DNA from: Verrucomicrobiia bacterium
Lineage (GTDB): Bacteria; Verrucomicrobiota; Verrucomicrobiia; JABWAM01
Length of the DNA stretch: 53,111 bases
NCBI GenBank assembly: GCA_020849895.1
Contig: JADZFN010000026.1
Coordinates: 1 to 53,111, forward strand
Direction of reading: 5' to 3'
Positions 40,240 to 49,177 of the stretch are shown one piece after another. The notes beneath the pieces are model-generated. The model did not search any database. It was not told the origin of the DNA and saw nothing but the letters and a program-made list of their open reading frames with translations. The stretch's first letter is position 1, and every line of letters begins with the position of its first letter. The translations under genes were made by a program, and so were the position numbers.

Positions 40240-40875
40240 CTAGGAGGACGCGCGCGAAAAGGCCAGACGTTTCACCGTCCGCCCGGCCGGCAATCCGAGC
40301 GCACGAAGCTTGCGGCGCAGGTGTTCCATCGGCAGGCCCACCACGTTGCTCCACGAGCCTTCGATCCGCCGGAGGATGAGGCGCGCATCCGCCTGCGCCG
40401 CGTAGGCGCCGGCCTTGTCGAGGACATGGACGCGACGCAGATAATCCGCGATCGCCGCCTTGTCCATTCGCCGAAAGGTCACCCGGCTCGTCACCGAGAA
40501 GCGGCAGGCGCGCCGCCGCGGCCCCAGGAGGCAGACCGCGGTGATCACACGATGCGTCCGGCCCTGCAGGCGCGTCAGCATGCGCGCAGCGTCCGCGAGG
40601 CGGCGGGGTTTTCCGAAGAGCTGCCGCCCGAGCACGACCACGGTGTCCGCGCCGAGCGTCCATCGGCCGGAACCTTCGGGTGCCGCTGCGTTCGCTTTGG
40701 CCGCCGCGTTGACCATCGCCATGCGCCGCACGCCGCCGACGCCGGGAAACGGGCGGGTCCTTTCCCTCACGCGCGGCTCGACCGCGACGAAGCGAAGGCC
40801 CGCCGCACGCAGCAACGCCGCGCGACGCGGTGAGCGCGACGCGAGGAGGAGCGGGCGGTTTTCTTCAGACGCCAT
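40240..40875 (-). CDS. maf: Maf-family nucleoside triphosphate pyrophosphatase
   Basis: The protein has 211 residues. It begins LLLASRSPRRAALLRAAGLRFVAVEP (Maf motif), with ADTVVVLGRQLFGKPRRLADAARMLTRLQGRTHRVITAV and a closing IEGSWSNVVGLPMEHLRRKLRALG. Members hydrolyse dTTP, UTP and m5/pseudo-modified NTPs to monophosphates (house-cleaning) and influence septum formation. The start is ATG 40875, right after a clear promoter with TAGAGT. Confidence 0.93.
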   Translation of the reverse strand: MASEENRPLLLASRSPRRAALLRAAGLRFVAVEPRVRERTRPFPGVGGVRRMAMVNAAAKANAAAPEGSGRWTLGADTVVVLGRQLFGKPRRLADAARMLTRLQGRTHRVITAVCLLGPRRRACRFSVTSRVTFRRMDKAAIADYLRRVHVLDKAGAYAAQADARLILRRIEGSWSNVVGLPMEHLRRKLRALGLPAGRTVKRLAFSRASS

Positions 40876-40883
40876 GGCCGCGC

Positions 40884-40912
40884 ACTCTAGCCGCCGGCGT
40901 TCCGGGGGGCAA
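40884..40912 (-). promoter_or_regulatory. Sigma70-like promoter of the maf-pilC operon
   Basis: On the minus strand: TTGCCC, 17 bases, TAGAGT, then eight bases to the ATG at 40875. This is one of the clearest leaderless-type promoters in the window. Confidence 0.6.
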
Positions 40913-40925
40913 CCTGCGCGGCCTC

Positions 40926-43061
40926 TCAGGCGCCGCTCGAGGGGGCGCGGGCTGCCCCCGTTTCGGACGCTTGTGGGGCGTCGAGTTTTCCGGCTAGCGC
41001 GGCGGAAAGGCCGGCGCAGTCCAGGACTGGCGCCCGACACGTGAACCCCCGGCAGATGTGGACCGCGGATTTCCCTTCGACGGGCCCCATGCCGGCGAGC
41101 TTCGGCGGCCGCGCGGCGCCCGGCCCGAAGAGCGCGGTATGGGGCAAGAAATGGCGGTTCACCTCGCGCCAGAGCGCTTCCGCCTTTTCGGGGTCTGCGC
41201 CCACGGCGACCGCGACCTGCCGTGGCGGAGCGAGAAAATCCATATGGGCGGCGATCATCAGCGGCATCGATGGAGGAAACCGCTCCAGCCGGGGACCGAA
41301 CGCGCGGAGGGTTTCTTCCGCGCGCGTGCGGTGCGCGTCGTCGCCCGTGAGACCCGCGAGGCGGAGGAGGTTGAGCGCCGCGACGGAATTCCCCGAGGGC
41401 TCCGCTCCTTCGTAATCCGATTTCGGACGGATGAGGAGCGAAGGATCGTCTCCGCGCACGAGGAAGTAGCCGCCGCGTTTCGCGTCCCAGAAGGCTTCTC
41501 TTTGCTCGGCGGTCAGCCGTTCCGCTTCGGTCAGCCAGCGCTTCTCGCCCGAAGCCTCGTAAAGATCGAGCAAGCCTGCGACGAAGAACGCGTAATCGTC
41601 GAGGAACGCGGCGCCCCGCGCCTCGCCCTCGCGCCAGCGGCGGAGGAGGTGGCCCGTGGCGGAATCCCGCAGGTTCGCGAGGAGGAACTCCGCGGCGCGC
41701 GCCGCGCGCGCCACGAAATCGCGTTCGCCGAAGGCGCGTCCCGCCGTCGCCAGGCCCGAAATCATCAGGCCGTTCCACGCGACGAGCACCTTGTCGTCGC
41801 GAAGCGGACGCGGGCGGCGCGCGCGCGCGTCGAGGAGTTTCGGTTTGGCGCGCTCCACGGCACGTCGGAGTTCTTCCGGAGAGATTTTGAGACGGCCGGC
41901 CACGATCTCGGCGTCTTCCGCGGGGTGCAGAACGTTCCTCCCCGGCTCGAAATTCCCTTCCTCCGTGCAGCCGTAGCGCGCGGCGACGATTTCCGTATCC
42001 GCAACGCCGAGGAGACGGCGGAGTTCTTCCAGTCGCCACACGTAAAAAGCCCCTTCGCATCCCTCGCTGTCCGCGTCTTCTGCGGAGAAGAAAGCGCCTT
42101 CCGCCGAGGTCATGTCGCGCGCGACGTAACCAGCGATCCCGCGCGCGACCTCCTCGAAGAGCGGTTGTCGTGTGAGCTGCCACGCCTCGCGATAGACGAC
42201 GAGAAGTTGGGCGTTATCGAAAAGCATCTTCTCGAAGTGGGGCGTCCGCCATTCCTCATCCACGCTGTAGCGGTGGAATCCGCCGCCGAGCTGGTCGCAG
42301 ATTCCTCCGTGTGCCATGCGTTCAAGAGTCAAGGCCGCCATCTCGAGCGCGCGGCGGTCTCCCGTGGCCGCGTGATAACGGAAAAGGAAGGAGAACTGGA
42401 CAGGACGCGGGAATTTCGGCGCGCCGCCGAACCCTCCGAAAGCGGCGTCGAACGAATCCGAGAAATGCCGATAGGCCGCGGCGGGGAGCGACACCCGCGC
42501 GGCGGCAGGCGCGTCGCCTTCATCCACGAGGGCGCGCACGGCGCCGGCAAGGCGCGCGGCCTGTTCGTCGAGCTTGCCGCGGCTTTGCCCCCAGGCGCGA
42601 TGGATGCGGCGCAGCATCTCGAGGAACCCCGGACGCCCGCCGCGGTCGTCCGGAGGAAAATAAGTGCCGCAGAAGAAGGGTTCGAGGCGCGGGTTCAGCC
42701 AGACGCTCATCGGCCATCCGCCGCCGCCGCTCATCGCCTGGGTGGCCGTCATGTAAATCTGGTCGAGATCGGGGCGCTCCTCGCGGTCCACCTTGATCGG
42801 GATGAAATTCGCGTTGAGGAAAGCGGCGATGTCTTCGTTCTCGAACGATTCCCGCTCCATCACGTGGCACCAGTGGCAGGTGGAGTAACCGATCGAGAGG
42901 AAGATCGGTTTGTCTTCGCGCTGCGCCCGGGCGATCGCCTCGTCGCCCCAGGGATGCCAGTCCACGGGGTTGTGGGCGTGCTGAAGCAGGTAAGGGCTTT
43001 TCTCGCCGGCGAGGCGGTTCGCGCGACGGCGAGGCGCGCCTTTGGAGGGAGGGAACGACAT
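40926..43061 (-). CDS. DUF255 thioredoxin-fold / (alpha/alpha)6-barrel protein (YyaL/SPATA20-like)
   Basis: The protein has 711 residues. Residues ~15-170 form the DUF255 thioredoxin-like domain: [54 protein letters not shown] with C62 and C65, then [20 protein letters not shown]. The rest is a glycosidase-like (alpha/alpha)6 barrel ([42 protein letters not shown]). Related proteins, including human SPATA20, are uncharacterised, and a cellobiose-epimerase-like relationship has been noted for the barrel. It diverges from the oxidoreductase at 43153. Confidence 0.9.
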   Translation of the reverse strand: MSFPPSKGAPRRRANRLAGEKSPYLLQHAHNPVDWHPWGDEAIARAQREDKPIFLSIGYSTCHWCHVMERESFENEDIAAFLNANFIPIKVDREERPDLDQIYMTATQAMSGGGGWPMSVWLNPRLEPFFCGTYFPPDDRGGRPGFLEMLRRIHRAWGQSRGKLDEQAARLAGAVRALVDEGDAPAAARVSLPAAAYRHFSDSFDAAFGGFGGAPKFPRPVQFSFLFRYHAATGDRRALEMAALTLERMAHGGICDQLGGGFHRYSVDEEWRTPHFEKMLFDNAQLLVVYREAWQLTRQPLFEEVARGIAGYVARDMTSAEGAFFSAEDADSEGCEGAFYVWRLEELRRLLGVADTEIVAARYGCTEEGNFEPGRNVLHPAEDAEIVAGRLKISPEELRRAVERAKPKLLDARARRPRPLRDDKVLVAWNGLMISGLATAGRAFGERDFVARAARAAEFLLANLRDSATGHLLRRWREGEARGAAFLDDYAFFVAGLLDLYEASGEKRWLTEAERLTAEQREAFWDAKRGGYFLVRGDDPSLLIRPKSDYEGAEPSGNSVAALNLLRLAGLTGDDAHRTRAEETLRAFGPRLERFPPSMPLMIAAHMDFLAPPRQVAVAVGADPEKAEALWREVNRHFLPHTALFGPGAARPPKLAGMGPVEGKSAVHICRGFTCRAPVLDCAGLSAALAGKLDAPQASETGAARAPSSGA

Positions 43062-43068
43062 GGCCGCC

Positions 43069-43097
43069 AAGCTCGCCTCTCTCGTCCTCCGGCGCAA
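43069..43097 (-). promoter_or_regulatory. Promoter-like element of the DUF255 gene
   Basis: On the minus strand: TTGCGC, 17 bases, GAGCTT, then seven bases to the ATG at 43061. It lies next to the divergent promoter at 43117-43145. Confidence 0.4.
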
Positions 43098-43116
43098 CCC
43101 GCTTCGCCGCCCACCC

Positions 43117-43145
43117 TTGACCCGCGCCCCTTCCTTGCCCAGAGT
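43117..43145 (+). promoter_or_regulatory. Sigma70-like promoter of the oxidoreductase-exporter-rnc operon
   Basis: TTGACC (43117-43122), 17 bases and CAGAGT (43140-43145), then seven bases to the GTG at 43153. Since the -35 box is almost consensus, GTG 43153 is very likely the true start. Confidence 0.6.
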
Positions 43146-43152
43146 CCCGCGC

Positions 43153-44220
43153 GTGAATTCCCCCCTCCGTTACGCGATCATCGGTACCGGTGGCATCGCG
43201 AACCATCACCTGAGGCTCGTGCTCGAACGGGGTGAGGTCGAGGTGGTGGGATTGAGCGATCCGTCTTCATCGAATCTCGCGCGCGCGGGGGCGCGGCATC
43301 CGAAGGCGTTCCGCCACTCCAACGCAGCCGTGATGCTGCGAAAGGCCGAGCCGGACCTCGTCTCGGTCTGCACCCCGAACAAGTTCCACTGCGCGATGAC
43401 GTTCGCGGCGCTCGCCGCGGGCGCGCACGTGATCTGCGAGAAACCGATGGCGATGAACCTCGGCGAGGCGCGGCGCATGGAAGCGGCCCGCCGGCGCGCC
43501 CGCCGCCTGGGCTTCATCAACTTCAGCTATCGCAGTTGCGCCTCCTTCCGCTTCGCGCGCGAGCTGATCGCCGGAGGCGAGCTCGGAACGCTTCGGCGGG
43601 TGAACGTGGTTTACCTCCAGAGTTTCCTCGGCGCGGCCGCGACGCGATACTCCTGGCGGAACGACAAGACGGTGGCGGGCTTCGGCGCGCTCGGCGATCT
43701 CGGCGTCCACATGATCGATGCGGCGCGTTTCATCACGGGGCTCGAGTACCGCCGCGCCGTGGGCGTGGCGCAAACCCTGATGCCGACGAAGCGGGACGCC
43801 TCCGGAACGCCTCGTCGCGTGACGACCGATACCAACGCCGCTTTCCTCACCGAGTTCGAGGGTGGCGTGATCGGGACGTTCGAGACCTCGCAGGTCGCCC
43901 CGGGCTACGGAAACCACCTGCGTCTCGAAATTTCCGGCGCGCGCGGAACGCTCGCTGTGCTTTCCTCCGACGACAAACAGATATGGATGTGTCTCGGCGA
44001 CAGCCTCTCGCGCTACGGGAGCTGGACGACGAGCCTTCCTGCGGTGGCGGTGCCCAGCCTGTTCGTGGACGCCCAACCGCCGCCGACCCCCGCCGTGTTC
44101 GTAGACGTGCTGCGCGGAGCGAAGTATGACGCCTCGACCTTCGAAGACGGGGTGCGCGCGCAGTCCGTCCTCGAGGCGATCCTCCGTTCGATGAAGAGCG
44201 GGCGCTGGGAACGCGTCTGA
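43153..44220 (+). CDS. Gfo/Idh/MocA family oxidoreductase
   Basis: The protein has 355 residues, GTG start. The Rossmann motif is [19 protein letters not shown], then [12 protein letters not shown], the catalytic EKPMAMN block, [18 protein letters not shown] and [20 protein letters not shown] (catalytic Asp/His). Substrates in this family are sugars or sugar derivatives. The N-terminal 37 residues of the longest frame are discarded because they cover the promoter. It is followed after 16 bases by an ABC exporter gene, so an envelope sugar is a plausible target. Confidence 0.86.
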   Translation: MNSPLRYAIIGTGGIANHHLRLVLERGEVEVVGLSDPSSSNLARAGARHPKAFRHSNAAVMLRKAEPDLVSVCTPNKFHCAMTFAALAAGAHVICEKPMAMNLGEARRMEAARRRARRLGFINFSYRSCASFRFARELIAGGELGTLRRVNVVYLQSFLGAAATRYSWRNDKTVAGFGALGDLGVHMIDAARFITGLEYRRAVGVAQTLMPTKRDASGTPRRVTTDTNAAFLTEFEGGVIGTFETSQVAPGYGNHLRLEISGARGTLAVLSSDDKQIWMCLGDSLSRYGSWTTSLPAVAVPSLFVDAQPPPTPAVFVDVLRGAKYDASTFEDGVRAQSVLEAILRSMKSGRWERV

Positions 44221-44236
44221 CCAGCGGAAAGCCCTC

Positions 44237-46036
44237 ATGGAAGCGGCACGGGGATCGCGCTGGGCGGTGTATGGGCGGGCGCTGCGCTACTACCGTCCGC
44301 ATGCCGGCGCTTCCGCCGCGGCGGCGGCGTTCGTCCTGCTGGCCATCGGGGCGAACCTGCTCAAGCCCTGGCCGCTGAAATACATCTTTGACATCGTCCT
44401 CGGGATGACTCCGTCGGGCGCGGCCTCGCCGGGCTATCACGACGCGCGCACCCTCCTGTTTTGGTGCGTGGCGATCGTGGGGCTTCACCTCGCGTGGGGC
44501 GCCTTCAACCTCGTCAACAACTACCTGCTGGTCCGGGTGGGGCTGCAGGCGTTGGCGCGCGTGCGGCGCGACCTCTTCGCGCATCTCCACCGCCTCTCGC
44601 TGAAGTTCCACGACGCGCGCAGCTCGGCGGACTCGATGTTCCGCGTGAGCTACGACGCGCAGGCGATTCAGTCCATCTTCAACCGCGGTTTTTCGAGCGT
44701 CTTCTCAATCGCGGTGACGTTCGCCGGGACCGTGGCGGTGATGGCGCAGATGAGCGGGAAGCTGACGCTGCTGGCGCTCGGGATCGCGCCGGTGCTCGGC
44801 CTCGCGATCTGGTTTTACGCGGATCGGATCCGCCGCCAGTCCACAACGATTTCGGAGAGCGACAGCGCGCTTTCCGCCCGCGTGCAGGAAGGGTTGAGCG
44901 GGATCCGGATCATTCACGCCTTCGGGCGCGAGGAATACGAGCTCAACCGTTTCGAGGAGCAATGCCTCCACAGCCTCCGCGCCAACCTGAAGCTGACCTT
45001 CAGCCACGTCTCTTCGGCGCTGGTGGTGGGCACGCTCATGGCGGCGGGCACGGCGGCGATGGCGTATGCGGGGGCGTGCCAGGTGATGCGCGGCGCGTTG
45101 ACGCCGGGCGAACTCCTCGTGTTCATCTCCTACCTGGCGATGCTCTATGAACCGCTCCAGTCTTTGAGCTACACCGCCTGGGCGCTCGAAGGCGCGGCGG
45201 CGGGGGCGCAGCGCGTCTTCGAGGTGCTCGACACGCGCGAAGACGTGGCCGACCGTCCCGGCGCGGAGAAGCTGGCGTCGGCGCGCGGAGGCGTGGCGTT
45301 CGAAGGCGTCTGCTTCGGCTACGATTCTGCGCGGCTGATCCTGCGCGAAGTCTCCCTCCGCGTGGAGGAAGGGCGGACGGCGGCCTTTGTGGGTGCGACA
45401 GGAGCGGGAAAGACGACGCTTTTGAGCCTCGTACCGCGCTTCTACGACCCGCTCGCGGGCGCGGTGCGCGTGGGCGGGCGCGACGTGCGCGAGGTGACCA
45501 AACGCTCGCTGCGCGCCCAGGTGGGGATGGTGCTTCAAGACACCATGCTCCTCGCGGGCACGGTGCGCGACAACATCCGCTACGGGCGCCTCGAGGCGAC
45601 GGACGTCGAGGTGGAGCGGGCAGCGAAACTGGCGCAGGTCCACGATTTCGCGGCGGTGTTGCCGCGCGGCTACGATACGGAGGTGGGCGAGCGCGGGGTG
45701 CGCTTTTCCGTGGGCCAGCGCCAGCGCATTGGCATCGCGCGCGCGTTCCTGAAGGACGCGCCGATCCTGTTGCTTGACGAACCGACCTCCGCGCTCGACC
45801 CTGAAACCGAGGCGGCCATCATGGAGACCTTGCGCGAGCTCATGGCGGGCAGGACCACGATTGTCGTGACGCACCGCATCGCGACCGTGCATGCGTTCGA
45901 CCGCATTTTCGTGCTCGACAGCGGGCGGGTCGCCGAGGAAGGCCCCGGCGCCGAGCTGCTCGATCGCGATGGAATCTACGCGCGGCTTTATCGCGCCCAG
46001 ACGAAACCGTCCGGTCGCGGAAAGGGGGAGGCGTGA
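44237..46036 (+). CDS. ABC exporter (MsbA/lipid-exporter type) with atypical signature motif
   Basis: The 599-residue half-transporter has a transmembrane domain in residues ~1-330 and an ATPase domain with Walker A GATGAGKTT, Q-loop LQDTMLLAGTV, Walker B PILLLDEPTSALD and switch His THRIAT. The signature is RFSVGQRQR, where a canonical exporter has LSGGQ. The second residue of the key GG pair is kept but the first is valine, so ATP hydrolysis by this site may be weaker. It is the second MsbA-like gene in the window. Its stop overlaps the rnc start. Confidence 0.87.
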   Translation: MEAARGSRWAVYGRALRYYRPHAGASAAAAAFVLLAIGANLLKPWPLKYIFDIVLGMTPSGAASPGYHDARTLLFWCVAIVGLHLAWGAFNLVNNYLLVRVGLQALARVRRDLFAHLHRLSLKFHDARSSADSMFRVSYDAQAIQSIFNRGFSSVFSIAVTFAGTVAVMAQMSGKLTLLALGIAPVLGLAIWFYADRIRRQSTTISESDSALSARVQEGLSGIRIIHAFGREEYELNRFEEQCLHSLRANLKLTFSHVSSALVVGTLMAAGTAAMAYAGACQVMRGALTPGELLVFISYLAMLYEPLQSLSYTAWALEGAAAGAQRVFEVLDTREDVADRPGAEKLASARGGVAFEGVCFGYDSARLILREVSLRVEEGRTAAFVGATGAGKTTLLSLVPRFYDPLAGAVRVGGRDVREVTKRSLRAQVGMVLQDTMLLAGTVRDNIRYGRLEATDVEVERAAKLAQVHDFAAVLPRGYDTEVGERGVRFSVGQRQRIGIARAFLKDAPILLLDEPTSALDPETEAAIMETLRELMAGRTTIVVTHRIATVHAFDRIFVLDSGRVAEEGPGAELLDRDGIYARLYRAQTKPSGRGKGEA

Positions 46037-46797
46037 TGCGCCGCCGCGAAGGCCGGAGGAAAAAGAGCGGATGCGCAGGCGCACCGGTGCCGGACGCCGC
46101 GCCCGAACCCGTTTCTCGTCCGCCGCCGCGCGGGGAGATTGCGGGCTACCTCTTCCGGCGTCCGGAGCTGCTCGACCTCGCGCTCACGCATGCCTCCTTC
46201 ACGCACGGCACTTCGCGTGCGGGGCAGCACAATGAACGCCTGGAGTTCCTCGGCGACGCGATCCTGCAGGCGGTGGTGACCGAACACCTCTTTCTGCTCC
46301 ACGGCGGGCGCGACGAGGGGTGGCTGACCAAGGCGCGGGCGCACCTCGTGAACCGCGCGGCGCTGCACGAACTGGCGGGAGAACTGAGGCTGGGCGGCAT
46401 GCTCCGCCTGGGGAAGGCCGAGGAGCGTCAGGGCGGACGGAGGCGCCCCTCGAACCTCGCGAATGCCGTGGAGGCGGTGATCGGCGCCGTGTTTCTCGAC
46501 GGCGGCTACGAGGCCGCACGGCGGTTCGTGCTCGATTACGTCGAGGGGTGGATGCGACAACTGCCGTCCGATCCCGAACCCGAAAACCTCAAGGGCGCGC
46601 TGCAGGAACGCCTCCATGCCGCCGGACGAACGCCGGTCTACCGGATCGTGTCGGAGCGCGGCCCGGCCCACTCGAAAGAGTTCGAGGCGGAGGTGCTCGT
46701 CGAAGGACAGGTCCTTGGACGCGGACGCGGGACGACGAAGAAAGAGGCTGAATCGCATGCCGCGGCGGAGGCGTTGCGCGGCCTGGAGCGCGTGTAG
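46036..46797 (+). CDS. rnc: Ribonuclease III
   Basis: The 253-residue double-stranded-RNA endonuclease processes rRNA. The catalytic motif NERLEFLGDAIL spans 66-77 (E67, E70, D74). The second site is ANAVEAVIGAVFLD with E145 and Asn142 at the position of E. coli Asp114. The dsRNA-binding domain is in the last ~75 residues (NLKGALQERLHAAGRTPVYRIVSERGPAHSKEFEAEVLV...GTTKKEAESHAAAEAL). The first 30 residues are a basic, Pro-rich extension. GTG 46033 is a possible in-frame start one codon earlier. Confidence 0.92.
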   Translation: MRRREGRRKKSGCAGAPVPDAAPEPVSRPPPRGEIAGYLFRRPELLDLALTHASFTHGTSRAGQHNERLEFLGDAILQAVVTEHLFLLHGGRDEGWLTKARAHLVNRAALHELAGELRLGGMLRLGKAEERQGGRRRPSNLANAVEAVIGAVFLDGGYEAARRFVLDYVEGWMRQLPSDPEPENLKGALQERLHAAGRTPVYRIVSERGPAHSKEFEAEVLVEGQVLGRGRGTTKKEAESHAAAEALRGLERV

Positions 46798-46858
46798 GCG
46801 GCTGTGGCGGAAGGTGGTTGGCGCCCGCGGACGAAAGAGCGGGGAAAAATTCCGGACG

Positions 46859-47713
46859 TCAGACCGTCGGGCCGGCGTCCTCTCCCTCGAACGCATCGTC
46901 TTCGATCTCCTCACGGATCCGTTTGGAAATGAACGGACGCACAAATCCGTAGATGAGGTAGGCGATGAAGATCAGGGCCAGCGAATAGCGCCAGGTTTTT
47001 ACCAGGAGGATCATCAGGATGGCCGTGACAAGCACCCGCGGGATCGAGCGTCGGGAGTGCCAGTCAATGGATTTGAAGCTCGGATAGGTGATCCGGCTGT
47101 ACATCATGAACGAAAGGAAAACGAGGAGGAACGGGAGCGCATACCGCCAGCGTCCCGGCTCGCGGTCGTGTTCGTAAAGGGTCAGCAGGAAAAGCGTGAT
47201 GCTCGCCACCAGCCCCGCCGCCGCGGGGATCGGGAAGCCGATGAAGTCTTTGGCGGGGCTTCCTTCCGGACGGCTTGAGACGAGATTGAAGCGGGCGAGG
47301 CGCATCGCGCCGGCCACGAGATAAACGAACGCCACGAGTCCCCCCACCCAACGATAGGCGGGAGGAAAATCGGCGAGGATGATTTTGACGACGAGCAGTG
47401 CGGGCGCCAGACCGAAGGAAATCAGGTCCGCCAGCGAGTCGAACTCCCGCCCGAACGCGCTCTCGCGTCCTCCGAGGCGCGCCAACCGTCCGTCGAGCAT
47501 GTCGAAAATGAACGCCCCTAGAATGAACTTCAGGCTCGCTTCGTAATGGCGGATCCACACCCCGCTTTGCGCCTGCTGCTCGAGGGAGCCGGCGATGATC
47601 TGAATCGTCGCCATAAAGCCGCAGAAGAGGTTTCCCGCCGTCATCAGGTTCGGCAGCAGATAGACGCGCGGCATGGCGTCCGGGGTGGAGGAGGGTGGAG
47701 GCGTCGAGTTCAT
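46859..47713 (-). CDS. pssA: CDP-alcohol phosphatidyltransferase, phosphatidylserine synthase-like
   Basis: The 284-residue inner-membrane enzyme makes phosphatidylserine from CDP-diacylglycerol and serine. The CDP-OH-P signature spans D71-x2-D74-G75-x2-A78-R79 and G88-x3-D92-x3-D96 (DMLDGRLARL...GREFDSLADLISFG). About six spans surround it, and LVAGAMRLARFNLV and FIGFPIPAAAGLVA are typical of bacterial type II PssA. The C-terminus carries an acidic tail (EEIEDDAFEGEDAG). A downstream psd gene is not present. ATG 47713 fits MPRVYLLPNLMTAGNLF. Confidence 0.87.
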   Translation of the reverse strand: MNSTPPPSSTPDAMPRVYLLPNLMTAGNLFCGFMATIQIIAGSLEQQAQSGVWIRHYEASLKFILGAFIFDMLDGRLARLGGRESAFGREFDSLADLISFGLAPALLVVKIILADFPPAYRWVGGLVAFVYLVAGAMRLARFNLVSSRPEGSPAKDFIGFPIPAAAGLVASITLFLLTLYEHDREPGRWRYALPFLLVFLSFMMYSRITYPSFKSIDWHSRRSIPRVLVTAILMILLVKTWRYSLALIFIAYLIYGFVRPFISKRIREEIEDDAFEGEDAGPTV

Positions 47714-48112
47714 GGCGGGCTCGAGAAACGGCTCGAGCGTTGAGAATGCCCAAGGGCCGTGCGGACGGCAAGCCCGTCGGAGCCGGTCGCGCGGCCAGAG
47801 GGTTGAGACGAAAATGTGGGGTGAAGGCGAAGCCGATGGCCCCCGTCTGGAATGAATCCGAGGCCGTCGAGGACGGGAGCCCTCCACTTTGGAGAAGCGG
47901 GATAGCCGAAGCGGGATTGGAGGACCCGCGTTCCCCGCGCGCCGTCCGGCCCCTAATTTTCGCCGCCCCGATCGGCGGCCGGCAAATCGGGTTGCGCACC
48001 TCGCGACTGCTGACGGGGATCCAATGAGTTTCGCTACTGATTTCGACTCAAAAAATAAGGCGTGCATTTCGAAGGGCGAAGGCCCAAATTCCGAGCACAT
48101 CCTTCCTTCCTC
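47714..48112. other. Gene-free divergent spacer between pssA and fba
   Basis: No protein-like frame and no clear promoter were found. A perfect 6-bp stem (GCCGCC, loop CCGATC, GGCGGC) lies at 47962-47979. The region just before fba is pyrimidine-rich without a good Shine-Dalgarno. Confidence 0.45.
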
Positions 48113-49066
48113 ATGATCGTCACGACCCAGCAGCTCTTCAAAGTCGCTTACGGCAGGTTCGCCGTGGGCGCCTACAACATCAACAACGTCGAGCAAACGA
48201 TGGGGCTCTTCCGGGGCTGCTTCGATTCGAAGGCGCCGTTCATCATCCAGATCTCTAAGGGCGCCCGTTCTTACACGCACAAGCTGATGCTCGAAGCGAT
48301 CATCCGCACCGCGGACCAGGTCTTCCCCGAGGCGATTTACGCCGTCCACCTCGACCACGGAGACGAGGCGACCTGCATGGACTGCATCGCGAGCGGTTTT
48401 TACAGTTCGGTGATGATTGACGCCTCGCACGACCCGTTCGAGAAGAACGTCGAGATCACGAAGCGCGTGGTCCAGGCCGCTCACGCGAAAGGGATCAGCG
48501 TCGAGGCCGAGCTCGGGATGCTCGGCGGCGTCGAGGAGGACATCAAGGTCGAGGACGGCAACGCCTGCCTGACCGACCCCGCCCAGGCGGAGGAGTTTTT
48601 CAAGCTCACCGGCTGCGATTCGCTCGCTTGCGCCATCGGCACGAGCCACGGGGCGTTCAAGTTCAAGGGCAAACAGTCCCTGCACTTTGAGATCATCGAG
48701 GCGATCCAGCAGCGCTGTCCGGGCAAGCCGCTCGTGATGCACGGCTCCAGCAGCGTTCCGCAGGAGGAAGTCCGCCGCATCAACGCCGCGGGCGGGCAGC
48801 TCGCCGGCGCCGTGGGCGTGGACGAAAACGAGTATCTGCCTGCTGCGAAGCGCGGCGTGACCAAGATCAACATTGATACCGACGGCCGCCTGGTTTGGAC
48901 GCGCGTGCACCGCGAATTTTTCCGTGACAAGCCCGCCGAGTTCGACTTCCGTCCTCCCGGGAAAATCTTCATGGCCGAGTACGCGAAGTTCATCGCCCAC
49001 AAGAACGAAAAGCTCGGCTCCGCCGGCACGCTCGATGAAGTCCGCGCGGCAGTTTCGAAGAAATAA
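48113..49066 (+). CDS. fba: Fructose-1,6-bisphosphate aldolase, class II
   Basis: The 317-residue zinc-dependent TIM-barrel enzyme interconverts FBP with GAP and DHAP. The N-terminus MIVTTQQLFKVAYGRFAVGAYNINN is standard, HLDHG at 79-83 gives the catalytic Asp81 and zinc ligand His82, followed by EAELGMLGGVEED, IGTSHGAFKF (zinc His, Asn/Gly phosphate loop), VMHGSSSVP (zinc His) and TKINIDTDGRLVWT (phosphate site). It heads a cluster of nadX, pdxJ, acpS and nnr but is 111 bases from nadX, so it may be separately transcribed. Confidence 0.94.
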   Translation: MIVTTQQLFKVAYGRFAVGAYNINNVEQTMGLFRGCFDSKAPFIIQISKGARSYTHKLMLEAIIRTADQVFPEAIYAVHLDHGDEATCMDCIASGFYSSVMIDASHDPFEKNVEITKRVVQAAHAKGISVEAELGMLGGVEEDIKVEDGNACLTDPAQAEEFFKLTGCDSLACAIGTSHGAFKFKGKQSLHFEIIEAIQQRCPGKPLVMHGSSSVPQEEVRRINAAGGQLAGAVGVDENEYLPAAKRGVTKINIDTDGRLVWTRVHREFFRDKPAEFDFRPPGKIFMAEYAKFIAHKNEKLGSAGTLDEVRAAVSKK

Positions 49067-49141
49067 AAGCGAAGCACAGGGCGCGCGCGGCGGTTCATCC
49101 ATCTGTCGCGCGCTCGAAGGTCCGGAGGCGTGGCTTCCGGC

Positions 49142-49171
49142 TTGCCAAGCCGTGTGACGGCATCCGAGAGT
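49142..49171 (+). promoter_or_regulatory. Sigma70-like promoter of the nadX-pdxJ-acpS run
   Basis: TTGCCA (49142-49147), 18 bases and GAGAGT (49166-49171), then six bases to the ATG at 49178. Confidence 0.45.
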
Positions 49172-49177
49172 TTACGC

